Position numbers and translations under genes: made by a program. From DASUPK01 sp963695805 (GTDB lineage: Bacteria; Actinomycetota; Thermoleophilia; Solirubrobacterales; 70-9), in assembly GCA_963695805.1 (NCBI GenBank), contig CAVOHV010000004.1, forward strand, positions 1 to 64,000: 64,000 nucleotides of DNA, in the 5' to 3' direction. Of this stretch, positions 43,744 through 53,084 are shown piece by piece; position 1 is the stretch's first letter; each line of letters opens with the position of its first letter. The notes below the pieces were generated by a model that ran no database searches, was not told the DNA's origin, and saw only the letters and a program-made list of their open reading frames with translations.

Positions 43744-45708
43744 CTATCCGGTTTGCGTAGCCGGGCGAGGCCTGGAGAACCAGTACCGCCTGGTCAGGCC
43801 TGCCGCCTCCTCCGCCTCCTCGCTCGCCTTGAGGTCGAAGTAGAGCAGCGTCCGGCCGACCGCCACGTACGGAATGAGCAGGGCGAAAACAGCGGAGCCG
43901 ATCAGGTTGACGAGGATCGGCGAGAAGTTCAGGAAGATCAGGAAGAAGCCGAGGACCGGGCCCACCACGACGCTGATCACGGTAAGGATCGCGGCGACGC
44001 GCAGCGTCCTCCACCATCGCCCGCGCACGAGGCTCGAGCTGCCGTGGAAGGAATCCCGGATCGAGCGGTCCTCGAACATGATCTCCTGCTGGATGAACTG
44101 CCAGGCGACGTAGAGGTACGCCGCCACCGGAATCCCGATCAGCGTTATGACCAGCAGCAGGAGCAGCGCCTCGGCCGCCAGCTGCCCCACCACCACCCTC
44201 CAGAGCCGGTCGTACATCGCGCGCCAGCAGTGCATGAAGCCGTGCTGCTCACCGCTCACCAGCAGCCGCATGAATGCAACGACGATGCCGGAGACGATTG
44301 CGGAGCCGATCGGCTCCGCTAACGCGCCGGGCGAGCCGCCGAACTTGAGGTCCAGCCCGCCGGGGCTGATCCCCACCGTGAAATCCTGGTTGCCGTTGTT
44401 CGCCTGGGTGAACAGGTACTCAAGCCCCTGTATGGCGCCCAGGATCACGAACCCGGTGAGTGCGAATAGCAGCATCGTCCGCCAGTGCCGGCCGTAGAGC
44501 TGGCGAGCGCCACGCAGCAGCTGGCCCACCCTCCACCGGTGCTGCAGCTGGGAGATGTCAACAGGCCGCCAGCGGGTGAGCAGCGGCGGGATGACGATCA
44601 GCAGCAGCAATGCAACTGCGAGGCCGATCGCACCCAGCGTGTCCTTGGCCTCGAGGTTGATGAACTCCGAGACGCCGGCGATCGCCCCGCAGAAGGCGGT
44701 CGAGGCCGCCGGTCCCAGGATCGTGCCTCCCGGCAGTCGAGGGCTGTCCTGCCGGATCCCGTCCATCCAGGTGAAGGGCTCGAGCCACTGGGATTTCGTG
44801 ACCGGGCCCGTCGGGCCGTTGTTGAACCCCTTCTCCCGCTGGCCCCAGTGGCCCAGGTAGCTGAGCCATTGGAACTCGGATCCCGGCGGACCGTGGGTCG
44901 GCACGATGACCGGCTGAGGCTCGGCTCGGGTGAGCGGCTCGGATGTGTTGTCGCAGCCGACGCCCGAGCCGTTCTGACCGTTCTGGATATAGATCGCGTG
45001 GTCGTAGAAGGTGGCGTGTGAGCCGGCCGCCGGATAGACGATCGGGTGGGTGTTCTCCTTCTGGACCTTGGAGTCGTCCCAGCCGGCACGCTCCCCGCCA
45101 GCGTGCTGGAAGAGCGCGATCTGGCTGGGGCCGTCGGCGAGCGCCTGGGCCGGCGTGTCCGCGTCGAAGGAGATCTGCATTCCCTCCCAGTCGCCCTCGT
45201 GCACGTCGTTGAACTGGTTGAAGTAGTAGAAGAACCAGTACTGCACGACCAGGCCGGAGTGGCCCGTTTCCCTCGCGATGTGGGCGTAGGTGGTCGGCGG
45301 CGCCCTGCCGTTGTCCCGAAGGCCTGCGTAGTCCTTTGCGTAGTCGCAGTGGGGTGAAAGCGGGTCGGCCGGGAGGTCGAGGTAGTAGTCCTCGTTCAGC
45401 CCCGCGATGTCCGCGGCGGTTGGTGCCGTCCTCACCACGACGTCCCGGCCGTCCTCGTGGTGGACGAGCTTGACCCGTGGGTTCCCCAGCACGACCTCCA
45501 CCCAGGTCGGCGGGTTGTACTGCTCCTCGGTCGTTTCGCACGGGGGCGTCGGATCCTCCAACGCCCGGAGCTGCAGGATCGGCGCGTACGCTCTGACGAG
45601 GTTGTCCTCGTCAGGAGTCGGGGCGGCGGCCACGGCCGCTGTCGCGGCTATGAGCGAGATGGACGCGATTGCGGCGAGGCAGACCGCCAACCTTCCTGGC
45701 CGGCCCAT
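43744..45708 (-). CDS. Exported Vps62/DUF946-like domain fused to a membrane domain
   Basis: The protein has 654 residues. A signal peptide (about 1-28) is followed by an extracellular domain (about 35-345). It starts VRAYAPILQLRALEDPTPPC and contains LVVQYWFFYYFNQFND then VHEGDWEGMQISFD, as in Vps62-related proteins. A membrane part (about 350-640) has at least six helices. The function is unknown. The ATG at 45708 lies 9 bases after TAGGTT. It sits between rpmA and obg, an unusual place. Confidence 0.72.
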   Translation of the reverse strand: MGRPGRLAVCLAAIASISLIAATAAVAAAPTPDEDNLVRAYAPILQLRALEDPTPPCETTEEQYNPPTWVEVVLGNPRVKLVHHEDGRDVVVRTAPTAADIAGLNEDYYLDLPADPLSPHCDYAKDYAGLRDNGRAPPTTYAHIARETGHSGLVVQYWFFYYFNQFNDVHEGDWEGMQISFDADTPAQALADGPSQIALFQHAGGERAGWDDSKVQKENTHPIVYPAAGSHATFYDHAIYIQNGQNGSGVGCDNTSEPLTRAEPQPVIVPTHGPPGSEFQWLSYLGHWGQREKGFNNGPTGPVTKSQWLEPFTWMDGIRQDSPRLPGGTILGPAASTAFCGAIAGVSEFINLEAKDTLGAIGLAVALLLLIVIPPLLTRWRPVDISQLQHRWRVGQLLRGARQLYGRHWRTMLLFALTGFVILGAIQGLEYLFTQANNGNQDFTVGISPGGLDLKFGGSPGALAEPIGSAIVSGIVVAFMRLLVSGEQHGFMHCWRAMYDRLWRVVVGQLAAEALLLLLVITLIGIPVAAYLYVAWQFIQQEIMFEDRSIRDSFHGSSSLVRGRWWRTLRVAAILTVISVVVGPVLGFFLIFLNFSPILVNLIGSAVFALLIPYVAVGRTLLYFDLKASEEAEEAAGLTRRYWFSRPRPATQTG

Positions 45709-45717
45709 AACGGGGCG

Positions 45718-45723
45718 AACCTA
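45718..45723 (-). promoter_or_regulatory. Vps62-like gene -10 box
   Basis: The minus-strand TAGGTT lies 9 bases before the ATG at 45708. The same TAGGTT-N9-ATG arrangement precedes ndk. Confidence 0.45.
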
Positions 45724-45740
45724 ACACGGCGCCCCGGCGT

Positions 45741-45760
45741 CAAACAGCGGGATTTCCCGC
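45741..45760 (-). terminator. Terminator after rpmA
   Basis: On the minus strand GCGGG-AAAT-CCCGC is followed by TGTTTG, 4 bases after the rpmA stop. It would end the rplU-rpmA transcript and separate it from the Vps62-like gene. Confidence 0.5.
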
Positions 45761-45764
45761 GGAG

Positions 45765-46019
45765 CTAGTCGGCTTCGGTGACCGAGATCGTCCGGCCGCG
45801 GCGGCCGGTCGAGAACTGCACCACGCCCGGGCGAACCGCGAAGATCGTGTGGTCACGCCCGATGCCGACACCATCGCCGGGGCGGAAACGGGTGCCCCGC
45901 TGGCGAACGATGATCTCGCCGCCGTTCACGTTCTGGCCGGCGAACACCTTTACCCCCAGGTACTTCGGGTTGGAGTCGCGGCCGTTGCGGCTGGAGCCGA
46001 GCCCCTTCTTATGAGCCAT
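45765..46019 (-). CDS. rpmA: 50S ribosomal protein L27
   Basis: L27 has 84 residues and lies near the peptidyl-transferase centre. It starts MAHKKGLGSSRNGRDSNPK, so there is no N-terminal leader needing removal as in Firmicutes, followed by GQNVNGGEIIVRQRGTRF. It overlaps the end of rplU by 11 bases. Confidence 0.96.
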   Translation of the reverse strand: MAHKKGLGSSRNGRDSNPKYLGVKVFAGQNVNGGEIIVRQRGTRFRPGDGVGIGRDHTIFAVRPGVVQFSTGRRGRTISVTEAD

Positions 46020-46389
46020 CGATCTCCTCCTTCTGGGCCGTAGATGCGGCGGCGGTCTTTGTGGCCGCCGGCTTTCTACTCAGCATCTTCACGTCGGTGA
46101 TCTCGAGCCGGGTGAGCTCGGAGCGGTGCCCGGCGCGACGGCGATAACCCTTCTTGGGGCGGTACTTGAAGACCCGCACCTTGGGGCCGCGCTCGTGCCC
46201 GGCGACCTTCGCCTCGACCTTGACCTTCTCGAGGTCCTTGCCGAGCACCATCTCCTTGTCCCGGAAGGCAACCGGGCGGAGGTCGACCTTGTCGCCCTCG
46301 TTTGCGGAGAGGCGGTCGACGAGCAGGGTCGACCCCTTCTCGACGCGGTATTGCTTCCCGCCTGTCTCGATGACTGCGTAGCTGGCCAT
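46009..46389 (-). CDS. rplU: 50S ribosomal protein L21
   Basis: L21 has 126 residues: YAVIETGGKQYRVEKG at the start and KYRPKKGYRRRAGHRSELT, the signature, at about 76-94. A C-terminal tail rich in Ala and Lys (about 105-126) is longer than in E. coli and partly lies over the rpmA start. rplU follows the RNase gene by 6 bases. Confidence 0.95.
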   Translation of the reverse strand: MASYAVIETGGKQYRVEKGSTLLVDRLSANEGDKVDLRPVAFRDKEMVLGKDLEKVKVEAKVAGHERGPKVRVFKYRPKKGYRRRAGHRSELTRLEITDVKMLSRKPAATKTAAASTAQKEEIDGS

Positions 46390-46395
46390 GGTTTC

Positions 46396-48273
46396 TTAGG
46401 TGCTGGAACCACCACCGGCGCGTGAGCGTCGCCTTCCGCCCCTGCTTCCGCGACGCCGGCGCCCGCCGGAGGACGAGGATTCTAGCTTCTCGCCGCGATC
46501 TCCATTGGAGCCCGGTTGCACGACGTTTCCCTCGCTGTCGAGCAGCAGAGCGGTCGCGGCCGACCGTCCGACGCTCTCGATCCGGACCATCCGCTGCTCG
46601 CCGACGTGAGGGCCGGCCCCGGCGACGCTGACGATGTAGGAGTCCACCCGCGCAACGGCGTCATCGACGTTGTACATGTGGGGCTCCTCGATCGATACGA
46701 GCACCTCCTCGCCCACCTGGAATGGAAGGGCACGCTCCTCGATCTCCTCCCGGCTGCCGGCCTCGACGACGTGGAACGTGTCGAGCGGGAGGGGATCGCC
46801 TCCCTCGAAGTGGAAGCGCTTGCCGGTTTCCTCCTCGAGGTCGGTGAGCCCGGAGTCGGGCGAGAGCAGCTCCGCGGCGACTCGCGGGTTGACCCGGATC
46901 AGGTACGCATCCGGGTCCGGCTGCTCGTCGACGACCTGCTGGAGCTTGCGCACGATTGAGATCGCGACGGTCTCCTCGGATCTGACGACCCCTTCGCCGT
47001 CGCAGGTCGGGCAGCGCTTGGTGAGGATCTCCCGGACACCGTCGGTGACGTTCTGCCTGGTCATCTCCACCAGGCCGAGCGGCGAGACCTCCACCACGTA
47101 GGTCTTGGTCCGGTCCTCGTCGAGCGCCGTGCGAAGCGTCTTCAGCACCTGATCGCGGTTGCGTGCCCGCGCCATGTCGATGAAGTCGATGACGATGATC
47201 CCGCCGATGTCGCGCATCCGCAGCTGGCGGACGACCTCCTCTGCGGCCTCCACGTTCACCTTGGTGATCGTGTCCTCGAGCCGGCCCCTCCCCTTTCCTG
47301 TGAAGCTGCCGGTGTTGATGTCGATCACGGTGAGGGCTTCCGCGTAGTCGATCATCAGGTAGCCGCCGGAGGGCAGGTCGACGCGGCGGCTGAGCACCGA
47401 GTCGAACGCCTCCTCGACGCCCCACTTCTCGAAGAGGGGCTCCTTGTCCTTGTAGAGCTCGACTCGGTCGGCCAGCTCCGGCGCGGTCCGCTGCAGGAAC
47501 TTGGTGACCCGGTCGTACTGCTTGTCGTCGTCGATGATGGCGCCCTCGAACTCCTCGACCAAGACGTCGCGGACGACGCGGATCGAGAGGTCGGCCTCCT
47601 GGAAGACCATCTGGCCTGCCTCCGCCTTCTCGGCGCGCTCGGTGACCACCTCGTTGAGGCGGTGCAGGTAGGCGATCTCCCGGGCGAAGTCCTCCTTCTT
47701 CGCGCCCTGCGCGGCGGTGCGGACGATCACGCCGCCGTCGCCGATGTCCACCTTCTCGATCAGCTTGCGAAGCCGCTGGCGCTCGCCGTCTGGCAGGCGC
47801 TTGGAGACACCGATGCCACCTCCCTGCGGCATGTAGACCAGATAGCGACCGGCGATCGAGAGCTGCATCGAGAGCCTCGCCCCCTTCGTCTTCAGGGGGT
47901 CCTTCACGACCTGGACGATGATCTCCTGGCCGGGCTTGATCAGCTCGTCGATGCGGCGGCCGCGACCGCGGCCTCGCTTGGGAACCGCCTGGCCTCCGGG
48001 GAGGACGATCTCGTCGACGTGCAGGAAGCCGTTTCGCTCGAGGCCGATGTCGACGAACGCGGCCTCCATGCCGGGAAGGACGTTGTCGACCTTCCCCTTG
48101 TAGATGTTGCCGACGATCGAGCGGCGGCCGCGGCGCTCGACGTAGAGCTCGGCGACCTTCCACTCGTCGCTGGGGGCCGCCTTCTTGCGCTTCTTCTGCG
48201 GCGCCCCGTTCGCCTCCAGCGTCGCGACCCGGGTCTCGCCCCGGTCGACGCTGACGAGGATGTTCTTCTTCAT
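46396..48273 (-). CDS. rng: Ribonuclease E/G
   Basis: This endoribonuclease takes part in rRNA processing and mRNA decay. The protein has 625 residues. The S1-like domain begins near VGNIYKGKVDNVLPGMEAAF, with an inserted segment (PKRGRGRGRR). The catalytic Asp residues lie in VIDINTGSF and IIVIDFIDM, and the Zn-link motif is CPTCDGEG. The C-terminal tail ends in a basic Arg/Gly/Ser run (GGRRRRGSRGGRRRS). The size and lack of a long scaffold suggest RNase G or a short RNase E. I chose the ATG at 48273 with AAAGGA upstream. Confidence 0.9.
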   Translation of the reverse strand: MKKNILVSVDRGETRVATLEANGAPQKKRKKAAPSDEWKVAELYVERRGRRSIVGNIYKGKVDNVLPGMEAAFVDIGLERNGFLHVDEIVLPGGQAVPKRGRGRGRRIDELIKPGQEIIVQVVKDPLKTKGARLSMQLSIAGRYLVYMPQGGGIGVSKRLPDGERQRLRKLIEKVDIGDGGVIVRTAAQGAKKEDFAREIAYLHRLNEVVTERAEKAEAGQMVFQEADLSIRVVRDVLVEEFEGAIIDDDKQYDRVTKFLQRTAPELADRVELYKDKEPLFEKWGVEEAFDSVLSRRVDLPSGGYLMIDYAEALTVIDINTGSFTGKGRGRLEDTITKVNVEAAEEVVRQLRMRDIGGIIVIDFIDMARARNRDQVLKTLRTALDEDRTKTYVVEVSPLGLVEMTRQNVTDGVREILTKRCPTCDGEGVVRSEETVAISIVRKLQQVVDEQPDPDAYLIRVNPRVAAELLSPDSGLTDLEEETGKRFHFEGGDPLPLDTFHVVEAGSREEIEERALPFQVGEEVLVSIEEPHMYNVDDAVARVDSYIVSVAGAGPHVGEQRMVRIESVGRSAATALLLDSEGNVVQPGSNGDRGEKLESSSSGGRRRRGSRGGRRRSRAGGGSST

Positions 48274-48293
48274 GAGTTTCCTTTCTTGGCGCT

Positions 48294-48327
48294 GAACAGG
48301 TTGCGCCTGACGGCGCACCCTCGCATC
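48294..48327 (-). repeat. Palindromic element copy 5 (short form), in the RNase leader
   Basis: On the minus strand GATGCGAGGG is followed by TGCGCC-GTCA-GGCGCA and ACCTGTTC. It lies 21 bases upstream of the RNase E/G ATG, in a leader of about 130 bases that otherwise holds no gene. In E. coli the rne leader is a target of RNase E itself, so a hairpin here is suggestive. Confidence 0.7.
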
Positions 48328-48406
48328 ACACAGACACGCGTCACGGCTCCGCCTCGATGGGCGGAAACCGGCGCGGATTTCGTCGTGTGGTGTTGTTCTT
48401 GGTCGC

Positions 48407-49609
48407 TCAGCGCAACAGTGGGATAGGCGCCCTGCTGCGTGTGGAGCTATTGAGCCGCGCCTGGGTGTGAATGCTCTGTAGGAGACCGATCGCGAGGAAC
48501 GTGGCGATCACCGACGAGCCCCCGTATGACATCAGGGGCAGGGTGACGCCTGTCACGGGCATGATGCCGAGCGTCATGCCCACGTTCACAAGGATCTGGA
48601 ACATGAGCATGGCGACGATGCCGCCCGCGATCAGGGTCCCGAACAAGTTCTTGGAGAGCGTCAGGATGCGCAGAATTCTCCAGATAAGCAGGGCGTAGAG
48701 GGACAGTACGAATGCTGCTCCCATGAATCCAAAGCGCTCCCCGGTGACAGCGAAGACAAAGTCCGTGTGCCGCTCGGGGAGGAAGAGGAGCTTGGTCTGG
48801 GTCGAGTTGTCGCCGCGTCCGGTTTTTTCGCCGGACCCGATTGCGGTGACACTCTGGTTGACCTGATAGCTCGCGTCGCTTGGATCGTTTGAGGGATGCA
48901 GGAATGCTGTAAGCCGGTCCTGCTGATAGCCGTGAAGCGGACTGGGCAGGCCGGCGGCCGGGGCGATGACGAGGACAAAGCTGACGGCCGCGGCCGCCAG
49001 ACCCCCGATCACCGCGAAGTGCCTCCATGGTAGCCCGGCGAGGAAAAGAATTGCGATGGTGATGACCAGCAGCACGATTCCCGTGCCGAGGTCGGGTTGC
49101 AGGAAGACGAGTCCGGCCGGGACCAGGCCGAGCGCCAGAATGCTGGAGGTCTGGCGCATCGGGGTGCCGCGGCGGGTGCGCTCGATGACGAACGCCGCGA
49201 GGGCGACGATGAGCAGCAGCTTGGCGAGCTCCGAGGGCTGGAAGCGGAAGAAGGGGAGCTCGATCCAGCGTCGGGAGCCGCGCGCCGCGGCCCCGAACAC
49301 GAGGACGAGGCAGATGGAGGCGATCATCAGCGAGTAGATGCCGACCCTGATCTCGCGGAAGCGCGAGTAGTCCACCTTCGCCACGGCCAGCATCAGGACG
49401 ATTCCGACCACCCCGTAGAGGGTCTGCCGGATCGCGAAGTAGAGGGGCTGGCCCTGGACGGCGTCCGGGGTGGCCACGGCGAGGGTGAAGACGCTGAACG
49501 CGACCAGCCCGAAGGCCGCGACGAGCAGCCAACCGTCGAAGTACGCCACGCCGAGGCGCTCACCGATGCGAGCCCGCCTGGGAGTGAGCGTGAGAGGTGC
49601 CGCTTCCAA
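48407..49609 (-). CDS. rodA: RodA/FtsW-type glycosyltransferase, copy 1
   Basis: This SEDS peptidoglycan polymerase has 400 residues and about 10 membrane helices. The critical Asp lies in LPERHTDFVFAVTGERFG, and the last helices carry PVTGVTLPLMSYGGSSV. The TTG at 49609 has GGAA upstream. It follows PBP2 copy 1 by 42 bases, so the pair is a likely polymerase-transpeptidase unit. It is closely similar to copy 2 at 53134. Confidence 0.93.
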   Translation of the reverse strand: MEAAPLTLTPRRARIGERLGVAYFDGWLLVAAFGLVAFSVFTLAVATPDAVQGQPLYFAIRQTLYGVVGIVLMLAVAKVDYSRFREIRVGIYSLMIASICLVLVFGAAARGSRRWIELPFFRFQPSELAKLLLIVALAAFVIERTRRGTPMRQTSSILALGLVPAGLVFLQPDLGTGIVLLVITIAILFLAGLPWRHFAVIGGLAAAAVSFVLVIAPAAGLPSPLHGYQQDRLTAFLHPSNDPSDASYQVNQSVTAIGSGEKTGRGDNSTQTKLLFLPERHTDFVFAVTGERFGFMGAAFVLSLYALLIWRILRILTLSKNLFGTLIAGGIVAMLMFQILVNVGMTLGIMPVTGVTLPLMSYGGSSVIATFLAIGLLQSIHTQARLNSSTRSRAPIPLLR

Positions 49610-49651
49610 GTCAGTTCCGGAGGGTAGTGGTCCGCCGGGATCCCGCCGCCA

Positions 49652-51544
49652 TCACTCCTGCGTGTGGCCGTTTCCGGCCGTACTCGACGATGCGGTGGGC
49701 GTGATCGGTAGGTGGAAGTAGCGCTCGAGGATCCGGGCGGCCACCGGCGCGGCCGTATCGACGCCGAAACCGCCCCGCTCGATAGTGACGGCCACCACGA
49801 TCTGGGGGTTCTTTGCCGGTGCGAGGACGATGTACCAAGACTGGTCGGGCTGGTTGGGGCGCTGGGCGGTTCCGGTCTTGCCGGCCACCGGGAACGGGAA
49901 GTTGCCGAAGACCGGGTAGGAGGTCCCGCCGGGCTCGGTCGCCGCGCGGGTCAGCCCGGTCATGATCGTGTCCCGGGTGGTCGGAGAGATGTCGATGTGG
50001 CGCCGGGGCGCCGGGCGGACCTCCTGGAGGACCCGGCCTGTGACGCTCTCGACGTCGTCGGCGATGTGAGGTGTGAGCACCGTCCCGTCGTTGCCCAGCG
50101 CCGCATAGGCGACCGCCATCTGCAGCGGATCCGCCTCGAGGTCGCCCTGGCCGACCGCGAGGTTGACGTTGTCGCCGGCGCTCCACGGCCTATCGGTGAG
50201 CTTCTGGGCGTAGAGCCGGTTGCGCCAGGCCGGAGTCGGGATCAGCCCGTCGACCTCGGCCGGCAGGTCGATCCCGGTCTTCTCCCCCAGCCCGTACTGA
50301 CGCGCCCAGTCCTGGATCATGCCGTGGCCCTTGGAGGACTTGGACTTGAGGCCGAGGTTGTAGAAGTAGATGTCGGAGGAGACCTTGAGGGCATCGCTCA
50401 TGTCGAGCGGCCCGTAGATCGCCTTGCCCGCATTGTGCAGGGTCAGGTTGTCGTCGATTTTGAGCGAACCGGTGTCGTTGAAGATCGTGTTCGCCGAGAT
50501 CAGGTGGTCCTGGAGAGCCGCGGTCGCAGTGATGGGCTTGAACGTCGAACCGGTCGGATAGAGACCCTGGATCGCACGGTCAGCCAGGGGGGCATCGGTC
50601 TTCCTCGAGGTCAGGTCGCGGTACTCGCTCTGCGTGATCGGGTGAGTGAAGATCGAGGGGTCGAAGGTCGGTGCCGATCCCATCGCGAGGATGTCGCCGT
50701 TCTGGGCGTTCATGGCGACGAAGGCGCCCGGAAGGCCGAAGGAGCCCATGGCGCCCTCCCCCGTGGCCTGAAGATTCGAGTCGACGGTCAGTCGGACGTC
50801 GTCGCCGGGCTCCGCCGGGAGGCTGCGGAGCTGGCCGGTCGGCCTGCCGAGCGCGTCGACCTGCACCCGGTCCGTCCCCGGTCTCCCTCTCAGGTAGCGG
50901 TCGTACTCGTACTCCACCCCCGACTGGCCGACCTGATCCCCGGGATGAAGTCCGGCGTAGCGCGGCTCCTTGAGCTGCTCCGCGGTGACCTCGCCGACGT
51001 TCCCGAACAGGTGGGCGGCGATCGTGCCCTGGCGGTAGTCACGGGTGAACACGCTCTCCACGCTCACGCCGGGGAAGCTCGACTGGTTCTCGCGCAGGTA
51101 ATAGACCTTGTCCACGCCGAGGCCCTTCTTCAGGATCACCGGGCCGCCCGGCGCGGCGCGACTACCGCCCCGGAGCGCCTTGCGGATCTCCTTCATGGTC
51201 ATGCCCGTGACGGTGGCCAGCTGCTTCAGCTCGCGAGACCGATCCGGTCCCGGCGGGGGCAGGTCCTGCGGCGTGACCTGGATGGCGAGCTCGGTGCGAT
51301 TCGCGACCAGGACCTTGCCGTTTCGGTCGAGGATGTCGCCGCGCGGCGCCTGCACACGGATCTCGCGGATCCGGTTGTCGTTGGCCTGATTGCGGTACTG
51401 GTCCCCGGAGAGCACCTGGACGTACCAGAGCCGCAGGAAGAGCACCGAGAAGATCGCGATGGCGAGCCCGGTGATGATCGAGATCCTGAGCGCCAGGGGC
51501 GAGGTTCGCCTCTCCGGCTCGACTTCATCTCGACGCAGATACAT
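49652..51544 (-). CDS. mrdA: Penicillin-binding protein 2, copy 1
   Basis: This class B transpeptidase of cell elongation has 630 residues. A single membrane helix (about 20-42) is followed by the dimerisation domain with RGDILDRNGKVLV and the catalytic domain: the active Ser in YPTGSTFKPI (about residue 333), SSD in KVSSDIYFYN and KTGTA (about 553). The ATG at 51544 forms TGATG with the mreD stop. The partner RodA is the next gene. Confidence 0.93.
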   Translation of the reverse strand: MYLRRDEVEPERRTSPLALRISIITGLAIAIFSVLFLRLWYVQVLSGDQYRNQANDNRIREIRVQAPRGDILDRNGKVLVANRTELAIQVTPQDLPPPGPDRSRELKQLATVTGMTMKEIRKALRGGSRAAPGGPVILKKGLGVDKVYYLRENQSSFPGVSVESVFTRDYRQGTIAAHLFGNVGEVTAEQLKEPRYAGLHPGDQVGQSGVEYEYDRYLRGRPGTDRVQVDALGRPTGQLRSLPAEPGDDVRLTVDSNLQATGEGAMGSFGLPGAFVAMNAQNGDILAMGSAPTFDPSIFTHPITQSEYRDLTSRKTDAPLADRAIQGLYPTGSTFKPITATAALQDHLISANTIFNDTGSLKIDDNLTLHNAGKAIYGPLDMSDALKVSSDIYFYNLGLKSKSSKGHGMIQDWARQYGLGEKTGIDLPAEVDGLIPTPAWRNRLYAQKLTDRPWSAGDNVNLAVGQGDLEADPLQMAVAYAALGNDGTVLTPHIADDVESVTGRVLQEVRPAPRRHIDISPTTRDTIMTGLTRAATEPGGTSYPVFGNFPFPVAGKTGTAQRPNQPDQSWYIVLAPAKNPQIVVAVTIERGGFGVDTAAPVAARILERYFHLPITPTASSSTAGNGHTQE

Positions 51545-52098
51545 CAGCCACTCTCCACTGGTCGCGGGGCCGGTGAACGTCGCGCCGCTCTGCGCTCGTC
51601 CACCAGCGCCGATCGCACCACCAGTCTGACGAACAGGAGGACGGGAATCGCGAGCAGCGCCCCGATCAGGCTCTTGACGAGCGCATCACGCACGACCAGG
51701 AAGCTGACATTCGCGTCGATTCCGGTGCCGATCTGGATCGCCGCGATCACGAGGGCCCCGAGCAGCGTCAGTGAGCCGCCGAGCAGTGCGACCGCGCCGC
51801 GAGTGGGACGGCCGAGGGTCTCGCGGTAGCGGCCGGCGACGTAGCCGACGGAGAGCATGGTGAGCGCGAAGGCCCCCATGGTCTCGAGCAGGAGGCAGTC
51901 GATGAGCAGCCCGATCGAGAAGCCGGTGACGGCTCCGCTCAGGCTGCCGCCGAGCAGCCCGACCGAGAACACGACGAGCAGCGCGATGTCGGGGCTGGTG
52001 CCGAAGATGTCCATCTTCGAGAAGCAGACCACCTGCGCGACCGCCACCAATGCGCCGAGCACTGCGAGCCGGGCGATGATCCCGGGCGTGAGGATCAT
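51544..52098 (-). CDS. mreD: Rod shape-determining protein MreD
   Basis: The 184-residue membrane protein has about 5-6 helices. PDIALLVVFSVGLLGGSLSG and GFSIGLLIDCLLLETMGAFAL are typical for MreD. It links MreC to the elongation complex. The start overlaps the mreC stop as ATGA. Confidence 0.88.
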   Translation of the reverse strand: MILTPGIIARLAVLGALVAVAQVVCFSKMDIFGTSPDIALLVVFSVGLLGGSLSGAVTGFSIGLLIDCLLLETMGAFALTMLSVGYVAGRYRETLGRPTRGAVALLGGSLTLLGALVIAAIQIGTGIDANVSFLVVRDALVKSLIGALLAIPVLLFVRLVVRSALVDERRAARRSPAPRPVESG

Positions 52099-52964
52099 CC
52101 CTTGTTCCCCCCGGAATGGGTGGTCAGGACCTTGACGAAGTCCATGTCGCGCAGGTCGGCGAAGGGCTCGAGGTGGACACGCTGGTAGGCCTGCTGTTCC
52201 TCCACGGTGGCCCTCGTGATCTCCCCGATCGGGATGCCCGGAGGGAAGATGGACCCGAGGTCGCCGGTCGAGAACCCCGCTGTCACCACCATCTGCCCCT
52301 CCGCGATCCGTGCGCCGCGCTCGAGGAAGTCGAGTTGGAGGTCGTTGGGGTTTCCGACGTCGGGCTCGACGACCCCGGTCGCGCCGCTCGGGGTAACCCG
52401 CGCCGTGACGGCGCTGTCTGCGTCGGTGATCAGCGTGACCTGCGCGGTGTTGGGAGTGGTCTGGGTGATCTTGCCCGCCAGGCCCTGCGCCGCGACGACC
52501 GGATCGTCGATTCGCAAGCCGTCGCTCGACCCGTGGTCGATCGTCACCGTCGAGTACCAGACGGTGGGCGAGCGGCCGATCACTCTCGCCGTCACGGGGT
52601 CGCTCCCGTCCGGGACGATCCCGCCGCTCGTCAGCTCGTTGAGCGCTGAGAGCTCCTTGGCCTCCTGCTGCTGGGTCTGCGACCTCGCCAGCTGATCGCG
52701 CAGAGTCGCCACCTGGTCCTCGAGCTTCGAGCGATCACCGCGGGCGTCGAAGGTCTCGCCGAACCAGTTGACCAGGTCGCGGACCGGTTTCAGGGCACGA
52801 TCGGCACCGGACTCGATCGGGCTGAAGACGGTGGAGACGACGTCCTGGGTGCCGTGGAGCGGCCCTCCGTTGCCCTCTCGGTAATAGAGGCTGAGCAGTG
52901 TCAGCGAGGCGGCGACGAGCAGCAACAGCACCGCCCGTCGACGGCGCACTTGCTTGCGGTACAT
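52095..52964 (-). CDS. mreC: Cell shape-determining protein MreC
   Basis: MreC activates PBP2-RodA. The 289 residues comprise a short N-terminal tail, one membrane helix (about 11-27), a coiled coil (about 75-105, KLEDQVATLRDQLARSQTQQ) and beta domains with ARVIGRSPTVWYSTVTIDHG. The ATG at 52964 begins the mreC-mreD-PBP2-RodA unit. The 169-base region upstream holds direct repeats and palindromic elements. Confidence 0.92.
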   Translation of the reverse strand: MYRKQVRRRRAVLLLLVAASLTLLSLYYREGNGGPLHGTQDVVSTVFSPIESGADRALKPVRDLVNWFGETFDARGDRSKLEDQVATLRDQLARSQTQQQEAKELSALNELTSGGIVPDGSDPVTARVIGRSPTVWYSTVTIDHGSSDGLRIDDPVVAAQGLAGKITQTTPNTAQVTLITDADSAVTARVTPSGATGVVEPDVGNPNDLQLDFLERGARIAEGQMVVTAGFSTGDLGSIFPPGIPIGEITRATVEEQQAYQRVHLEPFADLRDMDFVKVLTTHSGGNKG

Positions 52965-52980
52965 GTCTGGCTAGCCCTCA

Positions 52981-53025
52981 CAGCTCACGGTCGATTAGCT
53001 CAGGCGATTCAGCTCACGGTCGATT
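52981..53025. repeat. Direct repeats upstream of mreC
   Basis: CAGCTCACGGTCGATT occurs exactly at 52981-52996 and again at 53010-53025, with a partial third copy (AGCTCAGGCGATT) between them. They lie 17-60 bases before the mreC ATG and could be regulator sites or slippage-type repeats. Confidence 0.6.
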
Positions 53026-53044
53026 GTCGGCCCCACCCAACGTG

Positions 53045-53084
53045 AATCGGGTTGCTCTCGGCTCTCGCCTGCGGGGAACCCTCG
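53045..53084 (-). repeat. Palindromic element copy 6 (diverged long form)
   Basis: On the minus strand CGAGGGTTCCCC is followed by GCAGGCGAGAGCCGA, then GAGCAACCCGATT. It matches copy 4 over most positions but has lost its clean arm. It lies in the gap between rodA copy 2 and mreC. Confidence 0.5.
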
